The notes: a model not told the origin generated them from the letters alone. A stretch of DNA of 64,000 nt from Orobanche coerulescens (GCA_033398695.1 CM065819.1:5009501-5073500); one strand, 5' to 3'. Shown: positions 1 through 12,594, counted from the first letter of the stretch. Numbers and translations: made by a program.

Positions 1-2377
1 ACTCACGACAAGTCAAACACTTCGAAACGTACTCTGCTACGTCCTTCTTCATATTTCCCCACAAGAAGTTTTGTTTTAGATCCTTATACATCTTACTGCT
101 GCCTGGGTGAATAGAATAGGGAGCACTGTGAGCTTCCTTCAAAATTGTCCGTCTCAAATCATCATCATCGAGAACGCAAAGTCGACTTTGAAATCTCAGA
201 ACTCCATCATCTTGTATCACAAATCCTGGGGCTTTTCCTTTCTTTACTTCGTCACATAACCGAAGGATCAGAGAATCGTTCAACTGCTTAGATTTGATTT
301 CCTCGACTAGGGACGAAGTCAGTTCCATCACATATAGTTGCCCTTGGATATCTGGTGACCATACTTCAATCCCTTCGCGGATCAGTTCTCGTTGAATGCT
401 GGTCTGGGACGTAACTGCTTCCAACACTCGAAGAGAAACAGGTTTACGGCTCAATGCATCGGCTACTACGTTTGCTTTACCCGGATGATAGAGAATTTCC
501 AAGTCGTAATCCTTGATCAATTCCAGCCACCTTCTCTGCCTCATGTTTAATTCTTTCTGACTGAAAATGTACTTGAGGCTTTTATGATCTGTAAATATCT
601 GACAATGAGTGCCGTATAAATAATGTCGCCAAATTTTCAAGGCAAAGACCACAGCTGCTAACTCCAGATCGTGACTCGGGTAATTAACTTCGTACGGTTT
701 TAATTGCCGAGAAGCATAGGCAATCACCTTATCCTTTTGCATCAACACACATCCCAGACCCTGATTTGAAGCGTCGCTATATACCATGAATCCATCAGTT
801 CCATCTGGTAATGCTAAAATAGGTGATGTAGTCAGTCTCTTTTTAAGTTCATCAAAACCAGCCTGGAATTTCTCATCCCACGTGAACTTTTGAGTTTTCT
901 ATAACAGCTGAGTGAGTGGACGAGCAATTTTGGAAAATCTCTCTACAAAACGGCGATAATATCCAGCAAGTCCCAAGAAACTCCGGACTTCTTTCACGTT
1001 ATTAGGAGCTTCCCATTCCAAGATTGCTTCGACTTTCTTCGGGTCCACCTGAACTCCGTCAGCTGATATCACATGCCCAAGGAAGGTTACTTCCCTAAGC
1101 CAAAACTCGCATTTGTAAAACTTCGCATAAAGCTGTTCATTTCTCAAGGTGCTCAAAACCACACGCAAATGCTCGGCATGCTCCTCTATGTCTTTCGAAT
1201 AGATCAAGATGTCATCAATGAAAACGACCACAAACTTGTCTAGGTATTCTAAGAATACCCGATTCATCAATTGCATAAATACCGCAGGAGCGTTGGTAAG
1301 TCCGAATGGCATCACCACGAATTCATAGTGCCCGTACCGGGATCTGAAAGCAGATTTCGGTATATCCGATTCCTTAATTCTCAACTGATGATATCCTGAT
1401 CGCAAGTCAATCTTCGAGAATACCCTTGCCCCTTGCAGTTGATCAAACAAGTCGTCGATCCGAGGTATAGGATACTTGTTCTTGATCGTCACCTTGTTTA
1501 GCTCCCTGTAATCAATACATAATCGTAGGGATCCATCTTTCTTCCGGACAAAGAGAACGGGCGCTCCCCAAGGAGAAACGCTAGGTTGAATATAACCCTT
1601 CTGCAATAATTCCTCCAGTTGCTTCTTTAGTTCATACATCTCGGTTGGCGCCATGCGGTATGGTGCTCTGGAAATAGGAACGGCTCCATGCTCTAATTCG
1701 ATAGTGAACTCCACTTCTCTCTGCGGAGGTAACCCAGGTAATTCGTCAGGGAATACATCTGAAAATTCATTCACAACTGGAATAGATGAGAGTTCTACTC
1801 CTTCTTCTTTCTTCATAGCATAGCACCAAATTCCATGACATCCCTGCTTCAGTAATTTCACTACTTTCATCGCTTTGATCAATCTTCCCGAGCTTCCCGG
1901 TCTCCATCCTCCGAATAAGTGTTTAGACCCATCATTAGCAATGATATAAATGACCCTCTTTCAGTAATTCAGAATAGCTCCATAACGGTTGAGCCAATCG
2001 TCTCCGAGAATTAAATCGTCACCATAAATGTCAACTACAATAAGATTTGATGGCCAATCTCTCCCTCCTATAGACACTGTAAAATCTCTAGTTTCTAGGG
2101 TTCCCACAATTTTCTCTCGGCTCGGTAATCCCACAACATAAGGTTCGCAATCATACAAGCACGAGATCTTCAAATGATTAACACAGTTCAAAGATATAAA
2201 AGAATGCGTAGCTCCTGAATCGAATAAGACACTAACTAGTTGGAAAAGGATCTGAATCATACCTGATGCAACAGTCGTGTTCTGATCGTCTGACTTCTTC
2301 ATCTCGTAAATACACGGAGGGAACGGACCCAGCGCTAGATGCTTCTCTTTTCCCAACATTCTGCTGCTGGAAACCAC
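1..2377 (-). pseudogene. pol: A1 pol: protease, RT, RNase H, start of integrase (nonsense-broken)
   Basis: Retroelement polyprotein that would process itself, copy the element RNA and integrate the DNA. Protease carries FDSGATHSF near 2210. RT has [10 protein letters not shown] and the catalytic FIDDILIYS. RNase H shows YSDAS, TDHKS and VADALSRK. The frame continues to the window edge in the integrase zinc region (KCLTC). Two stops break it: a TAG where A2 has CAG (about 897-899, LLQKTQ becomes LL-stop-KTQ) and a TGA where A2 has CGA (about 1960, NYRERV becomes NY-stop-KRV). Otherwise the frame stays open over about 2.3 kb, so decay looks like point mutation rather than rearrangement. Both stops fit C-to-T change in CAG/CGA. 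Confidence 0.92.
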
Positions 2378-3515
2378 TTTGCTGCGTCTGGTTTACACTA
2401 GTGTCCTTCGGAACCGGTGCAGGAGTGCGAGTACCAAAAGATCGAGTCGCATTACCACAAAATGTTGCGCGATGCCCTTCCTATCCACACTCGAAACCGG
2501 TCACAGCAGGTGCGAAACAGTCACGTCGAACATGCCCCGCTTTGCCACAGTTATAACATTTCTTCCCTGCATCTGAAACGGTCGGTGCTGCCCGAAACTT
2601 CTTTCCACCTCGAGAAGGATGCGGAGGCCTCTTGGATGAATGAAATGAGGACTGGCCCCTGCGGGGCCCACTACTCTTATTCTCCGTGAAGTTGCCAGAC
2701 ACTTTCTGCTTCTTTGCTTCCGTTGATTTCTCTACTGCTGCCTCTTTCATATCGTAGGCCAGCGCCTTGTCCTGATACTGTCGCAGGGTGGTACATTCAA
2801 ATCCGGACATATATTGCTGAATCTCCGGCTTCATCCGCATGTCAAAATGGAAAATCCTCTCCGCCTCAGTTCTGACCAAGTGGCGCACATAAGTCGGCTG
2901 GTGATTAAAAGTCTTAATCACGTCGGTCACAGATGCCTCTGAATTTTGTGGTGCGAAAAACTCCCGGACTCGGGACTCCCTAACTGGGCGAGGGCAATAC
3001 TATGCTTCCATCATTAATTTGAACTCCGTCTAGTCAACATTATGCTTCTCAGGTCGAATGGCCTCCCACCAGTCGAAAGCCTCCCCCGTCAGAAGATACT
3101 GGGCGACCGGAACCTTTCTGTCGTTGGGATAGTTAATCCCTGCAAAGATCTTCTCTAACTCCTTCAATCAGTGATCCCAAGAAAGCGTCTCAGCAGAACC
3201 GTCAAATTTCGGAGGGTGCAATTTGACAACCTCGGTAAGCCATTTGTCCCCCTGATTAACCTCGTTATGCTGCTGTCCCATCGTTGTCTGCATGCGTTCA
3301 ACAACCTGAGCAAACTGGTTTATCTGAGCAACCACCTGTTGAAGCGCTCCCGGCACGTTAGGATCTGCATTATTATTTGATGATCCCTGCTATCCTCCGG
3401 AATGGGAATCTGTTCGACTAGTGGTTATTTCTGGGGTAGAAACCGAATCTTCCTGTCTCGCATTTCCACGTCTGCGTCCACGACCGCGTCCGCTTCCACG
3501 ACCTCCCCTCAACAT
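2378..3515 (-). pseudogene. gag: A1 gag (nucleocapsid/capsid), several stops
   Basis: Capsid and nucleocapsid precursor. The likely start is the ATG at 3515, which opens an Arg/Gly-rich N-terminus (MLRGGRGSGRGRGRRRG) also present in A2. Next come a Gln-rich stretch (QQVVAQINQFAQVVERM), the capsid core (KLHPPKFDGS, VTDVIKTFNHQ) and a CCHC zinc knuckle CYNCGKAGHVRRDC around 2520-2570. A second knuckle around 2450-2495 is broken by TAG and its first Cys reads as Gly. Further in-frame stops occur near 3391, 3170, 3029 and 3001 (for example DHWL to DH-stop-L). The gene is not functional. Confidence 0.87.
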
Positions 3516-3736
3516 ACTGTAAACACAAATACTCAATATCCAGGGCAACTTTTCTAAAAGAAAGTACGTCAATATTCACAAAAAGGATTTAAAATAAAAC
3601 GGTAGTAACTGAGATTAGGAGACTTACAACCACGGTGCACACGACGATGCTGACTCAGCAGTGATGTTACAAACGACCCGTAAATAGCGTAAACGGACCC
3701 AACTAAAACCCGACTGCCAAGATATCCATGAATCTT

Positions 3737-3749
3737 AGCTCCGATACCA
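3737..3749 (-). other. A1 primer binding site (tRNA-iMet)
   Basis: The minus strand reads TGGTATCGGAGCT, which matches the usual plant initiator-Met primer site TGGTATCAGAGC with one change. It lies 5 bp inside the LTR end at 3755. A2 has the same variant at 42002-42014. Confidence 0.9.
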
Positions 3750-4748
3750 TATTCTGTAACACCCCGAGATATTCGGAATAATTACAGCACCGTAAATCCT
3801 TTGTATAAGGAATTACAAGGCTAATTAGAAGACTACGAGAATAGTACAAAAACGACATTAATAAAAGGAAATTCAAACCCGTTCTACAACTCAAATAAGT
3901 TCATTATTACAAAGTGTTCCCAAGACAACAACAACATAAACGTACTAGAGTACTAAAAAAAACCGGAAAATAAGACAATACAATCCACATCACTGAGCCA
4001 CTTCATCGTCATGTCGGTACTGTGGCTGCTTCCCCGCTCCTCGGCTACCTGAACATCAAAACAAATGTCCACCCCCGAAGGGGTTAGCAAAACAATGCTA
4101 GTACAAGTATCGCAATACATAAATCATCAATGCATCATAAAACATACAAAACAGACTCCCATCATCGGAATCCAACGATGTGAATCCTCACGATTCCATC
4201 AACACAATACAGGGTAATCCAACGATCCAGCGCCCTCGGTATAGATCACCATGATTATCCCGTCGGACCAACGCATGGTGGAAAGCCTGTCCAACGATCC
4301 AGCGCCCTCAGCATAGATCCCCATGATGATCCCGTCGGACCAACGCATGATGGACATTCGATCCAGCGCCCTCAGCATAGTTCCTCATGATCCCCTCGGA
4401 TCATTTATAACACAACCAATACCATTATGCATACATATCAACACGTTCATCAACGTAAATATCATGACAACTCAAAGAATATAATCTCATGTTCAACAAC
4501 ACGACTAAATCATACACACGATCAACAATACAATATCAATAAGCTTAAAGTACGATACTTGCCTCAAAGATGGCAAGAACAAAACACTCCAACGAATCTC
4601 AACCACTCTAAGGCCGTCTCCTTCGATCAATGTAGCAAGCTCGAACCTTAACAAAAGAAATAATATAGAATTTATCTTATGTCGTACGAATGTCTAACAA
4701 CCCGGTCTACGGCTGAAAGTTCTAAAAATGCAATCTGCCTGAACTACT

Positions 4749-4964
4749 TAGCGTACGCTACATACTCTACGTAACGTGCGCTAAGCCTGCCCGTTAGCAT
4801 ACGTAAACGACGAAGTCTAGCGTACGCTAACTTATGTACCGGCAGTCCTCTCTGACCAGCCAACTGAATCGGCTGATGACATAACGTACGTTACGTACCA
4901 AACGTAGCGTACGTTATTCATTCCCGATAGCGCACGTGAATATATACATCTTAGCATGCGCTAC
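4749..4964. repeat. A1 LTR downstream palindrome cluster
   Basis: About seven copies of TAGCGTACGCTA (a perfect 12-bp palindrome) or close variants such as TAACGTACGTTA. They lie downstream of the TATA box in the transcribed part of the LTR. A2 has the matching cluster at 40805-41019. Confidence 0.85.
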
Positions 4965-5664
4965 CTATGCATGCCAGTTTACTATTGGGCAGAAAACTGA
5001 TCTAATGGTGATGAAAACTCATGAAATTTTCAGTGATAAAACATGTCATCTCCGAGAAAACTATGTTCATACGGTTTGTGAAAGATCTCTTACGGATTAA
5101 ACGACTTCAAGGTACAAGGATACGTATAACCATCACAACATCTTAATTCATCTTGATCTTCAAGAAAATATCCTAAGTTCAATCCATTGCAAATTTTAAA
5201 ACGTATGTTTCCAATATGTAAAGACCTAAGAACTTGCTAATCTCCATGAACTGGCCAATATCGGTTAGAAGATACATGAATATGCTTAGGAGTCCGAATA
5301 CTAAAAGGGTTCAATGGTTTATACGATGAAGAAGTACCGAAACATCGAAAATATCCTTCTAACACATGATGTTCGACTACTCAAGAATTTAACTGACTAG
5401 ATAATCCAAAATCATGATCAAAACATCCTTCAGAATACTACTAATATTGGTGAAGAATCACCTACCTCAAAGTAGCGAAGAACACGAATGAACTTGAAGA
5501 AATCCAACACCGAGAGCTTGGACACCAACCTCCAATGATCTATAATCTTCAACTCGGACTAGGATTATGATATGAAGGGTTTAGGATGGAGAGAGTGACT
5601 CTCTATGTCTCAGAATTCGGGTTTGGATAGTGATGAAAGCTGAAAAAATGAAAAAGGGTGATGT

Positions 5665-5674
5665 CCTATATATA
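5665..5674 (-). promoter_or_regulatory. A1 LTR TATA box
   Basis: The minus strand reads TATATATAGG. The nearest upstream palindrome (5687-5698) is separated from it by exactly 12 bp, the same spacing as in A2. Confidence 0.75.
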
Positions 5675-5686
5675 GAAAATGGTTAT

Positions 5687-5993
5687 TAGCGCACACTAGT
5701 CCATATTCATAGCGTGCGCTAACGGCTATACGAAACTTACTAATTTCACTGTACTCAGCGTTTAGCGTGCGCTATCCTCATATCATTAGCGTGCGCTACC
5801 GCGTTGACTTGGCTTTTCCCGAAAGCCATCCAGGTTCATCCCGACATAATCCGACCAAGATCTGCGGCCTGATCTCACCTACCAACATGTCTCAATCATG
5901 CTGACTACGTATAGCGCGCGCTAAGGTTCATATATATCATGCGCTACTAAATCCAAATTAGCGTACGCTACGCCTAGTCGATAGCGTGCACTA
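5687..5993. repeat. A1 LTR U3 palindrome array (TAGCGYACGCTA)
   Basis: Repeated copies of the 12-bp palindrome TAGCGTACGCTA and one- or two-base variants (TAGCGTGCGCTA, TAGCGCGCGCTA) lie immediately upstream of the TATA box in minus-strand sense. The array ends within 150 bp of the LTR start. Confidence 0.88.
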
Positions 5994-6178
5994 CAAGTGC
6001 AAAATCACAATATTGAATGCAATCATGCAATCATGCGCTCAACAACACCGGATCATGATATACGGAAAATAATACTCAGATCAAAATACAACAAATACAA
6101 TATCACAAGGTTCAAATACACATCATAAATCTCGGGTATTACACCCTAATCTAATGTGACAATCTATACTGCAAAGAA

Positions 6179-7068
6179 TTGATTGAAAGTTATCTTTTGC
6201 AAAAATCAGAAGCCAGAAGAAAAGGAAAAGATAAGTCCGATGACTCTCCCCAAGATCCAAAAGAAGACCACGACTCAGACGACGACGATGCCTTACAGGC
6301 AGGTCTGAGAATGAGCCGTGAGGAGGCTCAGGAAAGACAAGCCTCTCAAACCAATAATTACGAAGGGCCATCAAGCCGCAGTGAGCCCCCTTCGCCACAG
6401 CAAGAAAATATTCCTGACGATGAGGAATCAGTCCCTCTTGTCGAGTAAGAAGAACATGTTTCGGAACAGGCACCTGAGCCTGCCGCATAAAAAGAAGAAG
6501 TATCACGCGCCGTCCAGCAAGAGGAATCAGTCCCTATGGCGGAACAGGCGGAAGCTGAGAGACAACAGGAGGAATCAGTCCCTCCTGTACCCATGTCTAC
6601 AGACACCTCTTTGAAACAGGAGCATACCGCACCTCCTGCCGCCGAACCCGCATCAGCTGCTCCCGCCCCATCAACCGTAGAATCCGTCGATGGTACTATA
6701 CCTGAGGATGTCCAACTCAATTCACGCCCTGACGTGAATTTGAGAAGGTTGAATGGAGAAGAAGACTTTGCTCAGCCGGATTCTCCCAGCACTGCTGCTC
6801 GGAAAGAGCGATTGCGTGCTCTTGGCCTTCAAATCGTCTTTATCCAAGATGCAGTTAATGCCTTGTATTCAGTGGAAAAAGCTCTAAATTGGATGCACAC
6901 TTCTGTTGTTGAAGAGATGACTGGATTACAGCATGAAGTCTCTCGAGTAGTCGAAGCCTTCACTGTATTGCCAGAAGTCTTCAAGCAAGCTCTGAAGAAT
7001 CTTCAAGAAAAACAAGAGCAACTCTTGAGAGGCGAGGAATCTAAAACTTTCATATCCGAGGCCAAGAC
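6179..7068 (+). pseudogene. Sirevirus env-like ORF, part 1 (split by element B)
   Basis: First part of a reading frame that continues in the same phase at 17565 once element B and one target duplication are removed. It is acidic and low-complexity at first (runs of Asp/Glu, SDDDDALQAGLRMSREEAQ), then Pro/Ala/Glu-rich with repeated EESVP units, then a helical stretch (EKALNWMHTSVVEEMTGLQ, EVFKQALKNLQEKQEQL). Two in-frame TAA codons (6446 and about 6491) interrupt it. Its position before a GGGGG-type polypurine tract and a TGTTGGG LTR fits the env-like third ORF of Sireviruses (Ty1/copia); that identification is inference. The true N-terminus is lost beyond the A1 insertion. Confidence 0.65.
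7064..7068. repeat. Target site duplication of B, left copy (AAGAC)
   Basis: AAGAC directly precedes the TGTAACACC end of element B and recurs directly after its other end at 17560-17564. A perfect 5-bp duplication is normal for Ty3/gypsy integrases and fixes both ends of B. Confidence 0.95.
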
Positions 7069-9705
7069 TGTAACACCCCAAACCAGGCGGATATTACAGT
7101 GCCGTGGACCCCCGACTGGGACCCACCAGGCGAATGAAAAAGGATGAATTACACAGGGTAAATGTAGTACCGAACCACATTATAACATCAATTACTCCGA
7201 TTAGGAGTTTCATACAACACACCCAGGATAATATAGAATACTTGTGTATCTTATGTGACGATAAAATACACGACACTGAATGAAATGAGTATTCGAAAGT
7301 AATGTCTGCAGCGGAATAATAAAGAAAACATAAATGACTGAATAAATGACTGAAAGGATTGGGGGCCCCTTCTAGTATCACTGGGACTCTCCGCCGTCAA
7401 CGTGCTCTCCCTGCGCCTTTGCCTTGCCATGACCTGAAAAACAATATCCCCAAACGGGCCGATTATCTGAACAACAATCCTCAAGGGTTGAAAATACACA
7501 ATCATGATATATCTGAAATTATGAATTATCCTGTCGAACATACGCAATCAAACATGCTATATGAATCGACTATCGATGCGGCTCAAAGGAATGGCGCCAC
7601 ACTACGTCCGGATGGAAATGTGTCCGTGCACAAGCCACCAACGATCAAACACGCGTGGTCTTGTACCTAATCGGTCTCACGAGCAATCGACTCGTGTGCA
7701 CACCCAATGTGAGGCCAACAACCAACACACGACCATAATGTGCCCGACATGAAAATCCTACACATACCAACCGCACGCCAAGATGACCCTAATGCCACAA
7801 TATGACAAAAGTGACAACGAAAATGAATAATGACTCACCAAGATTAAATGATGGTGAAATGAATGATAGCTCAATGAAATGATCGGAACCGTCGTTCCTT
7901 ATGACTGAGGTGATTAATTGACAATGACGAGTTTTGATACGATTAATACAATGATGAATGAGTTATGATTATGAATGAACAACGACAAAAGGAATGAATA
8001 TCCTTTTAACCGAGTAAGAATTAACTTACTCAATACCGATGATGAATGTCCGTCCACGAACAACGTCCTAACCAAGATACCGGCCGCCGAACAACCTTAA
8101 TTCAATACAATTACCAACAATCCGATCAATAACGAATTAAACACGAACATAACGAACTCAAGACGTCGATACGATTAAACCAAGTTCATAGGGGCATTAT
8201 ATCGAACACTTTGAGGCCAACTTCGATTGATTACAACTAAACCTCAACAATACCAATCTCAAATCCCCAAGAAGTGCTTCAAATCAATAAAACATCTCCA
8301 ATACGATCAATAGTCCGTTAAGAATATCCAAAACGTGATTATAACAACTATTAATCGGAAATCCCCAAATCGACTCGATATTCAAAGTGTTCTAGAATAA
8401 ATCCCTCAAAAATCCAATGAATCCTTATACAAACTCATAATCATATACATATCCCTTCATAAAACATGATTATAACGTCCGAAACATCATATCTCAACAC
8501 AAAATCGAAATCCAAGGTGTTGAAGAAATTACCTCTTGAAGATCTAACCACTTCGATCCGATGAACACGAGTTATAACGAGTACCCAAGCTTCCCAAAGG
8601 AATGAAGATGATGAAGATTACACACTCAAGTAATTGATGATGATAAAACTCTCTCTCAACCTCTCTCTCGGATGAAGAAGGAAAAAATGAAAAAGTGAAG
8701 TGAAATGACCGGCCAAGTCATTAAATCGCCGGAAGTTACGGCCGTAACTCGGCCCTCTTACGGCCGTAACTTTCCAAGTCAACGGCCTTACGGCCAGAAT
8801 CGCCAACTCGTGCGGCCGTAACTCGGCTTCGTCCGAAAGCTGCCGCTGACACTTTACGGCCAGAATCGATCTGAGTTACGGCGTAACCCGCCTTCGTCAA
8901 AAACATCCGTCGACACCCTTACGGCCGTAACCGCACACCTTACGGCCGTAACTCGGATGATACGGCCGTATCGGCCAAATCTTACGCGTAAGCCCTCTTC
9001 GCCGAAAAGCGGCCGGGCACCACCGCTGCAGACGGCCAGAATCGGCCAACTCAGACGGCCGTGCACGCCTCGACTTACGGCCGTATGCCGCAACCCTTAC
9101 GGCCCTAAGTCACCCTTGGTCGACAACACCCAAAACTTACGAACACCACTTACGGCCGTATATCACCATCCTTACGGCCGTAACTCCCCTTAGGCCGAAA
9201 ATGTCTCGGTAACTGCTGACGCGACGGCCAGTAATCGCCAGCCTTACGGCCGCACTGCCAACTTACGGCCGTACCACAGACCTTACGGCCGTAAGTCCCT
9301 TTCGCCCAAATGGCACGAAACACGAACCCTTGTTACGGCCGTAACCCAAAGTCCTTACGGCCGTAACTCGATGCTGGCCAAGTTGAAAATTCCGATAACT
9401 CCGATTCCACGATACGACTGATGAATGACATAACATACGAATGTGAAAATGAACAAGTCTAACACAAGCCACGGATGATGCTCCGATCGACTACCAAACA
9501 CGATGAAAATAATAATACTCCCGTCGATCTCTAAACGGAGATGACATGACGATCGATAATCGATATACGATTACAACATGCCAACATTGAACGCAAATGA
9601 GTGATTCATGAATGATGAGTGATTATTAATGAGTGAGAATTCTTGAGTGACAATTACGATCGATAATTACCGAATGAAAATGAATGAATTACAACCGGTA
9701 TTACA
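7069..9705 (-). repeat. B 3' LTR
   Basis: 2637-bp LTR. On the plus strand it starts TGTAACACCCCAAACCAGG and ends CCGGTATTACA. It pairs with 14908-17559, with a few substitutions and small indels visible, mainly in the palindrome region. No gene inside; short open frames in it are chance. Confidence 0.95.
8736..9366. repeat. B 3' LTR palindrome array (TTACGGCCGTAA)
   Basis: At least eight exact copies of the 12-bp palindrome TTACGGCCGTAA plus many near copies (for example TTACGGCCAGAA) spread over about 630 bp. In minus-strand sense the array is in U3. The copy nearest the presumed promoter is 8736-8747. Twelve bp beyond it the minus strand reads TAATGAC, at best a weak TATA element. Confidence 0.9.
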
Positions 9706-9720
9706 TACCCCCTTAAAAAG
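9706..9720 (-). other. B polypurine tract
   Basis: The minus strand reads CTCTTTTTAAGGGGGTA immediately before the 3' LTR, preceded by GTTTCGGGTGAAA, the usual context at the end of plant chromovirus internal regions. Confidence 0.85.
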
Positions 9721-9722
9721 AG

Positions 9723-11384
9723 TTTCACCCGAAACTAAGGGTCAAACAACTCGGGATAACTCTCCCGCATACTATCCTCGGTTTCCCAAGTAGCCTCTTC
9801 GACTCCGTGTCTAGACCCTTTGAATTTTAACCAAAGGAATCGTCTTATTCCTCAAGCTGTTTGATTCGCCGCTCTAGAACTCGAATAGGGCGTTCCTCAT
9901 ATGAATGATCGTCGGCGATCTCGATTTCGTCGAATCGAGTATGTGACTGGTCGGCAACATACTTCCGCAACTGAGAGACATGAAACACATTATGAATTCG
10001 GCTCAACGCCGGAGGTAAAGCCAATCGATAAGCTAACTCGCCCACTCGATCCAAAATCTCAAACGGTCCAATGAATCTCGGACTCAACTTTCCCCTCTTC
10101 CCAAAGCGGAAAATACCTCGACTCGGGGATACCTTGACCAAAACGTGGTCACCCGTCTCGAACTCTAGTGGTCGACGACGATTATCTGCATAGGATTTCT
10201 GTCGACTCTGAGCTGTCAACATACGACTCCTGATTAAAGCTACCTTCTCCCGGGCGGCTATAAGCATATCGGGCTCGGTGCCGATTGATTCTGACAAGTC
10301 ATCCCAACACAAAGGAGACCGACAACAACGACCGTACAAGGCCTCGTAAGGTGCCATCTTAATGGAAGCATGCCAGCTATTATTATACGTGAACTCGATC
10401 AATGGTAGTTGGGCTTCCCAATCGTCCTTCCAATCGAGGACGCATGCCCTCAACATGTCCTCTAGTGTCTGAATAGTCCTCTCTGATTGCCCGTCGGACT
10501 GAGGATGAAAGGCGGTACTAAGATTGAGCTGAGTTCCCATAGCACGATGAACTGATTTCCAAAAATGAGACATAAATCGTCCGTCACGATCGGAAACGAT
10601 ACTCTTAGGAGTACCGTGCAGTCTCACTATCTCCTTGATGAACAACTGAGCCAGTCTCTCAGGACCCCACGTATCCTTGATCTCAAGGAAATGAGCTGAT
10701 TTGGTTAGGCGGTCCACGATCACCCAGATCGTGTTCATGCCACGACGACTCGTCGGAAAACTCGTGATGAAATCCATAGAAATGTCTTCCCACTTCCACT
10801 CGGGAATAGGAAGAGGTTTCAGCATACCCACGGCCGCCGATGTTCAATCTTAACTTGTTGTGAGTTAAGCATCTCAAAACGAATTGCGACTTCTCGCTTC
10901 ATATTACTCCACCAAGAATTGCTTTCAAGTCCTTGTACATCTTCCGGATCCGGATGAACAGAATAAGGGGTAGCATGAGCTTCTCTCAAAATCGAGTTTT
11001 TCAACTCGTCATTCGCCAGACGCACAACCGATTCTTAAATCTCAAAAGTCCATCCTCGTGGACCACGAATCCGAGGGCTTTCCTCGAGCCACATCCTCTC
11101 GGATGCGTAACAATGATGGGTCCGAACTCGATTCTCTCGGATTGCATCCTCAAGAGATGATGAAATCTCTAACATACAAAGTCCCTCGAACTCGCCGAAG
11201 CTGGACCTCGATCTCGGGTCTAAGGAGTTCCCGCCAAGCTCCTTCGAATCTGCAAACGGGCAAGCATCTGCTCCTGAACGGACTTACGACTCAAGGCGTC
11301 GGCGACAACGTTCGCCTTGCCCGGTGGTAGAGGATCTCAATATCATAATCTTTGATTAATTCCAACCACCGTCTCGACGCATAT
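9723..11384 (-). pseudogene. B integrase and chromodomain (broken)
   Basis: Integrase would join element DNA to the genome; the chromodomain would direct it to marked chromatin. The zinc region (about 10819-11025) is damaged: EAHATPYSVHP is kept, but the Cys pair expected before QQVKIEH reads MLNS. The catalytic core is an open 328-residue frame (9845-10831) with all three acidic residues in place: [24 protein letters not shown]. The C-terminal GPFEILDRVGELAYRL block follows. The chromodomain near 9770-9845 ([14 protein letters not shown]) is in another frame after a one-base insertion. The stretch 11030-11384 is badly degraded. Confidence 0.88.
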
Positions 11385-12594
11385 TTAACTCCTTCGAGTA
11401 AATATATACTTTAAGCTCTTATGATCGGTGAATATCTGACAGGTGACGCCATAAAGGTAATGACGCCAAATCTTCAAAGCGAACACCACGGCTGCTAGCT
11501 CCAGGTCGTGGGTCGGATAATTAACCTCGTAAGGTCTCAATTGCCGTGAAGCATAGGCAATAACTTTCCCGTTCTGCATGAGCACACATCCGAGACCCTG
11601 TCCGGACGCATCACTATAAACCACAAATCCCTCCGTCCCCTGCGGCAAGGAAAGTACAGGTGCTGACATTAATCGGCTCTTGAGTTCCTCAAAACTCCGC
11701 TGACACGCGTCGGACCACGTGTATTTCTTATCCTTCCGCAAAAGGTTCGTCATGGGTTGAGCGATCTTAGAAAATCCCTCCACAAATCGCCGATAATAAC
11801 CCGCTAATCCGAGGAAACTTCGGATTTCCTTAGCGTTCTTCGGAGGTAGCCAATCCCGAATAGCCTCCGTCTTCTGAGGGTCGACCCGAACTCCGTCTGA
11901 CGAAATTACATGTCCGAGAAAAGTCACTTCGGACATCATTAACTCTAACTTGTAAAACTTTCCAATCAGTTGCTCTCGTCTCAACACGTCGAGAACCTGA
12001 TGAAGATGAACCTCGTGATCCTCTCGGCTACGAGAATAAATCAAAATATCGTCGATGAAGACAACAACAAACTGATCCAAAAAGTCGATGAAAACCCGAT
12101 TCATCAATTCCATGAATACCGCAGGTGCATTAGTTAGCCCGAGCGGCATAACTACGAACTCATAATGACCATAGCGTGTTCGAAACGCCGTCCTCGCGAT
12201 ATCCGACTCTCGAATCCGCAATCGGTGATATCCGGATCTTAAGTCGATCTTGGAAAATATCAAGCTCACGAAGTTGATCTAAAAGATCATCAATACGGGG
12301 TAAGGGATACTTATTCTTGATTGTCACTGCTCAACTCCCGATAATCGATACACAACCGAAATGAACCATCCTTCTTCTTGACAAACAACACGGGTGCTCC
12401 CACGGAGACGCACTCGGTCGGATATAACCTTTCTCGAACAACTCCTCAAGTTGGTTCTTTAATTCCTGCATTTCGGTCGGGGTCATCGATGCGGTGCCTT
12501 CGATATCGGGGGACGTGCAGTGCTCCAACTCAATTGTGAATTCCACATCTCTCTCGTGGAGGCAACCTGTAACTCGTCTGAAAAACATCGGCAT
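11385..12594 (-). pseudogene. B reverse transcriptase and RNase H (frameshifted)
   Basis: RT copies RNA into DNA; RNase H removes the RNA. The 294-residue frame at 11385-12269 holds [21 protein letters not shown], the catalytic [10 protein letters not shown], thumb [19 protein letters not shown], and RNase H motifs [20 protein letters not shown] and [10 protein letters not shown]. The upstream RT part ([29 protein letters not shown], cut here after 20 residues: [20 protein letters not shown]) is in another frame at 12331-12594, so at least one frameshift lies near 12300. RNase H ends early at 11385. Confidence 0.9.

Larger units (their letters stand above)
1..6143 (-). mobile_element. Element A1: Ty3/gypsy Tekay-type chromovirus, cut by window edge
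   Basis: This is the 5' part of a minus-strand LTR retrotransposon. Reading right to left it has a 5' LTR (6143-3755), a tRNA-iMet primer binding site, gag, protease, reverse transcriptase, RNase H and the start of integrase; the rest lies outside the window. Its RT and protease match element A2 (39676-49270) almost residue for residue, so both belong to one family. The LTR begins TGTAATACCCGAG and ends GGTGTTACA on the minus strand, as in A2. The base after the LTR (6144) is the Sirevirus-like fragment, which is therefore the insertion target; the left target site duplication cannot be checked. Confidence 0.93.
3755..6143 (-). repeat. A1 5' LTR
   Basis: 2389-bp LTR starting TGTAATACCC and ending GGTGTTACA on the minus strand. 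It holds a U3 palindrome cluster (5687-5993), a TATA box (5665-5674), a second palindrome cluster further downstream (4749-4964), and near its end direct repeats around 4190-4400 containing CCAGCGCCCTC and CCCGTCGGACCAACGCATG. It is close to the A2 LTRs over its length, with scattered substitutions and small indels. Confidence 0.93.

Noticed and set aside
6358..6720. Minus-strand Ser/Cys/Gly-rich ORF opposite the env-like ORF
   Set aside because: Mirror image of the Glu/Pro/Ala-rich plus-strand frame; the plus frame has consistent context on both sides of B.
7094..7547. ORFs at the ends of B LTRs (also 14743-15222)
   Set aside because: They run across the LTR border and repeat in both LTRs; no conserved domain.
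8736..9366. CRISPR-like array of short repeats
   Set aside because: The repeats are 12-bp palindromes at irregular spacing inside a eukaryotic LTR, without uniform spacers or cas genes.
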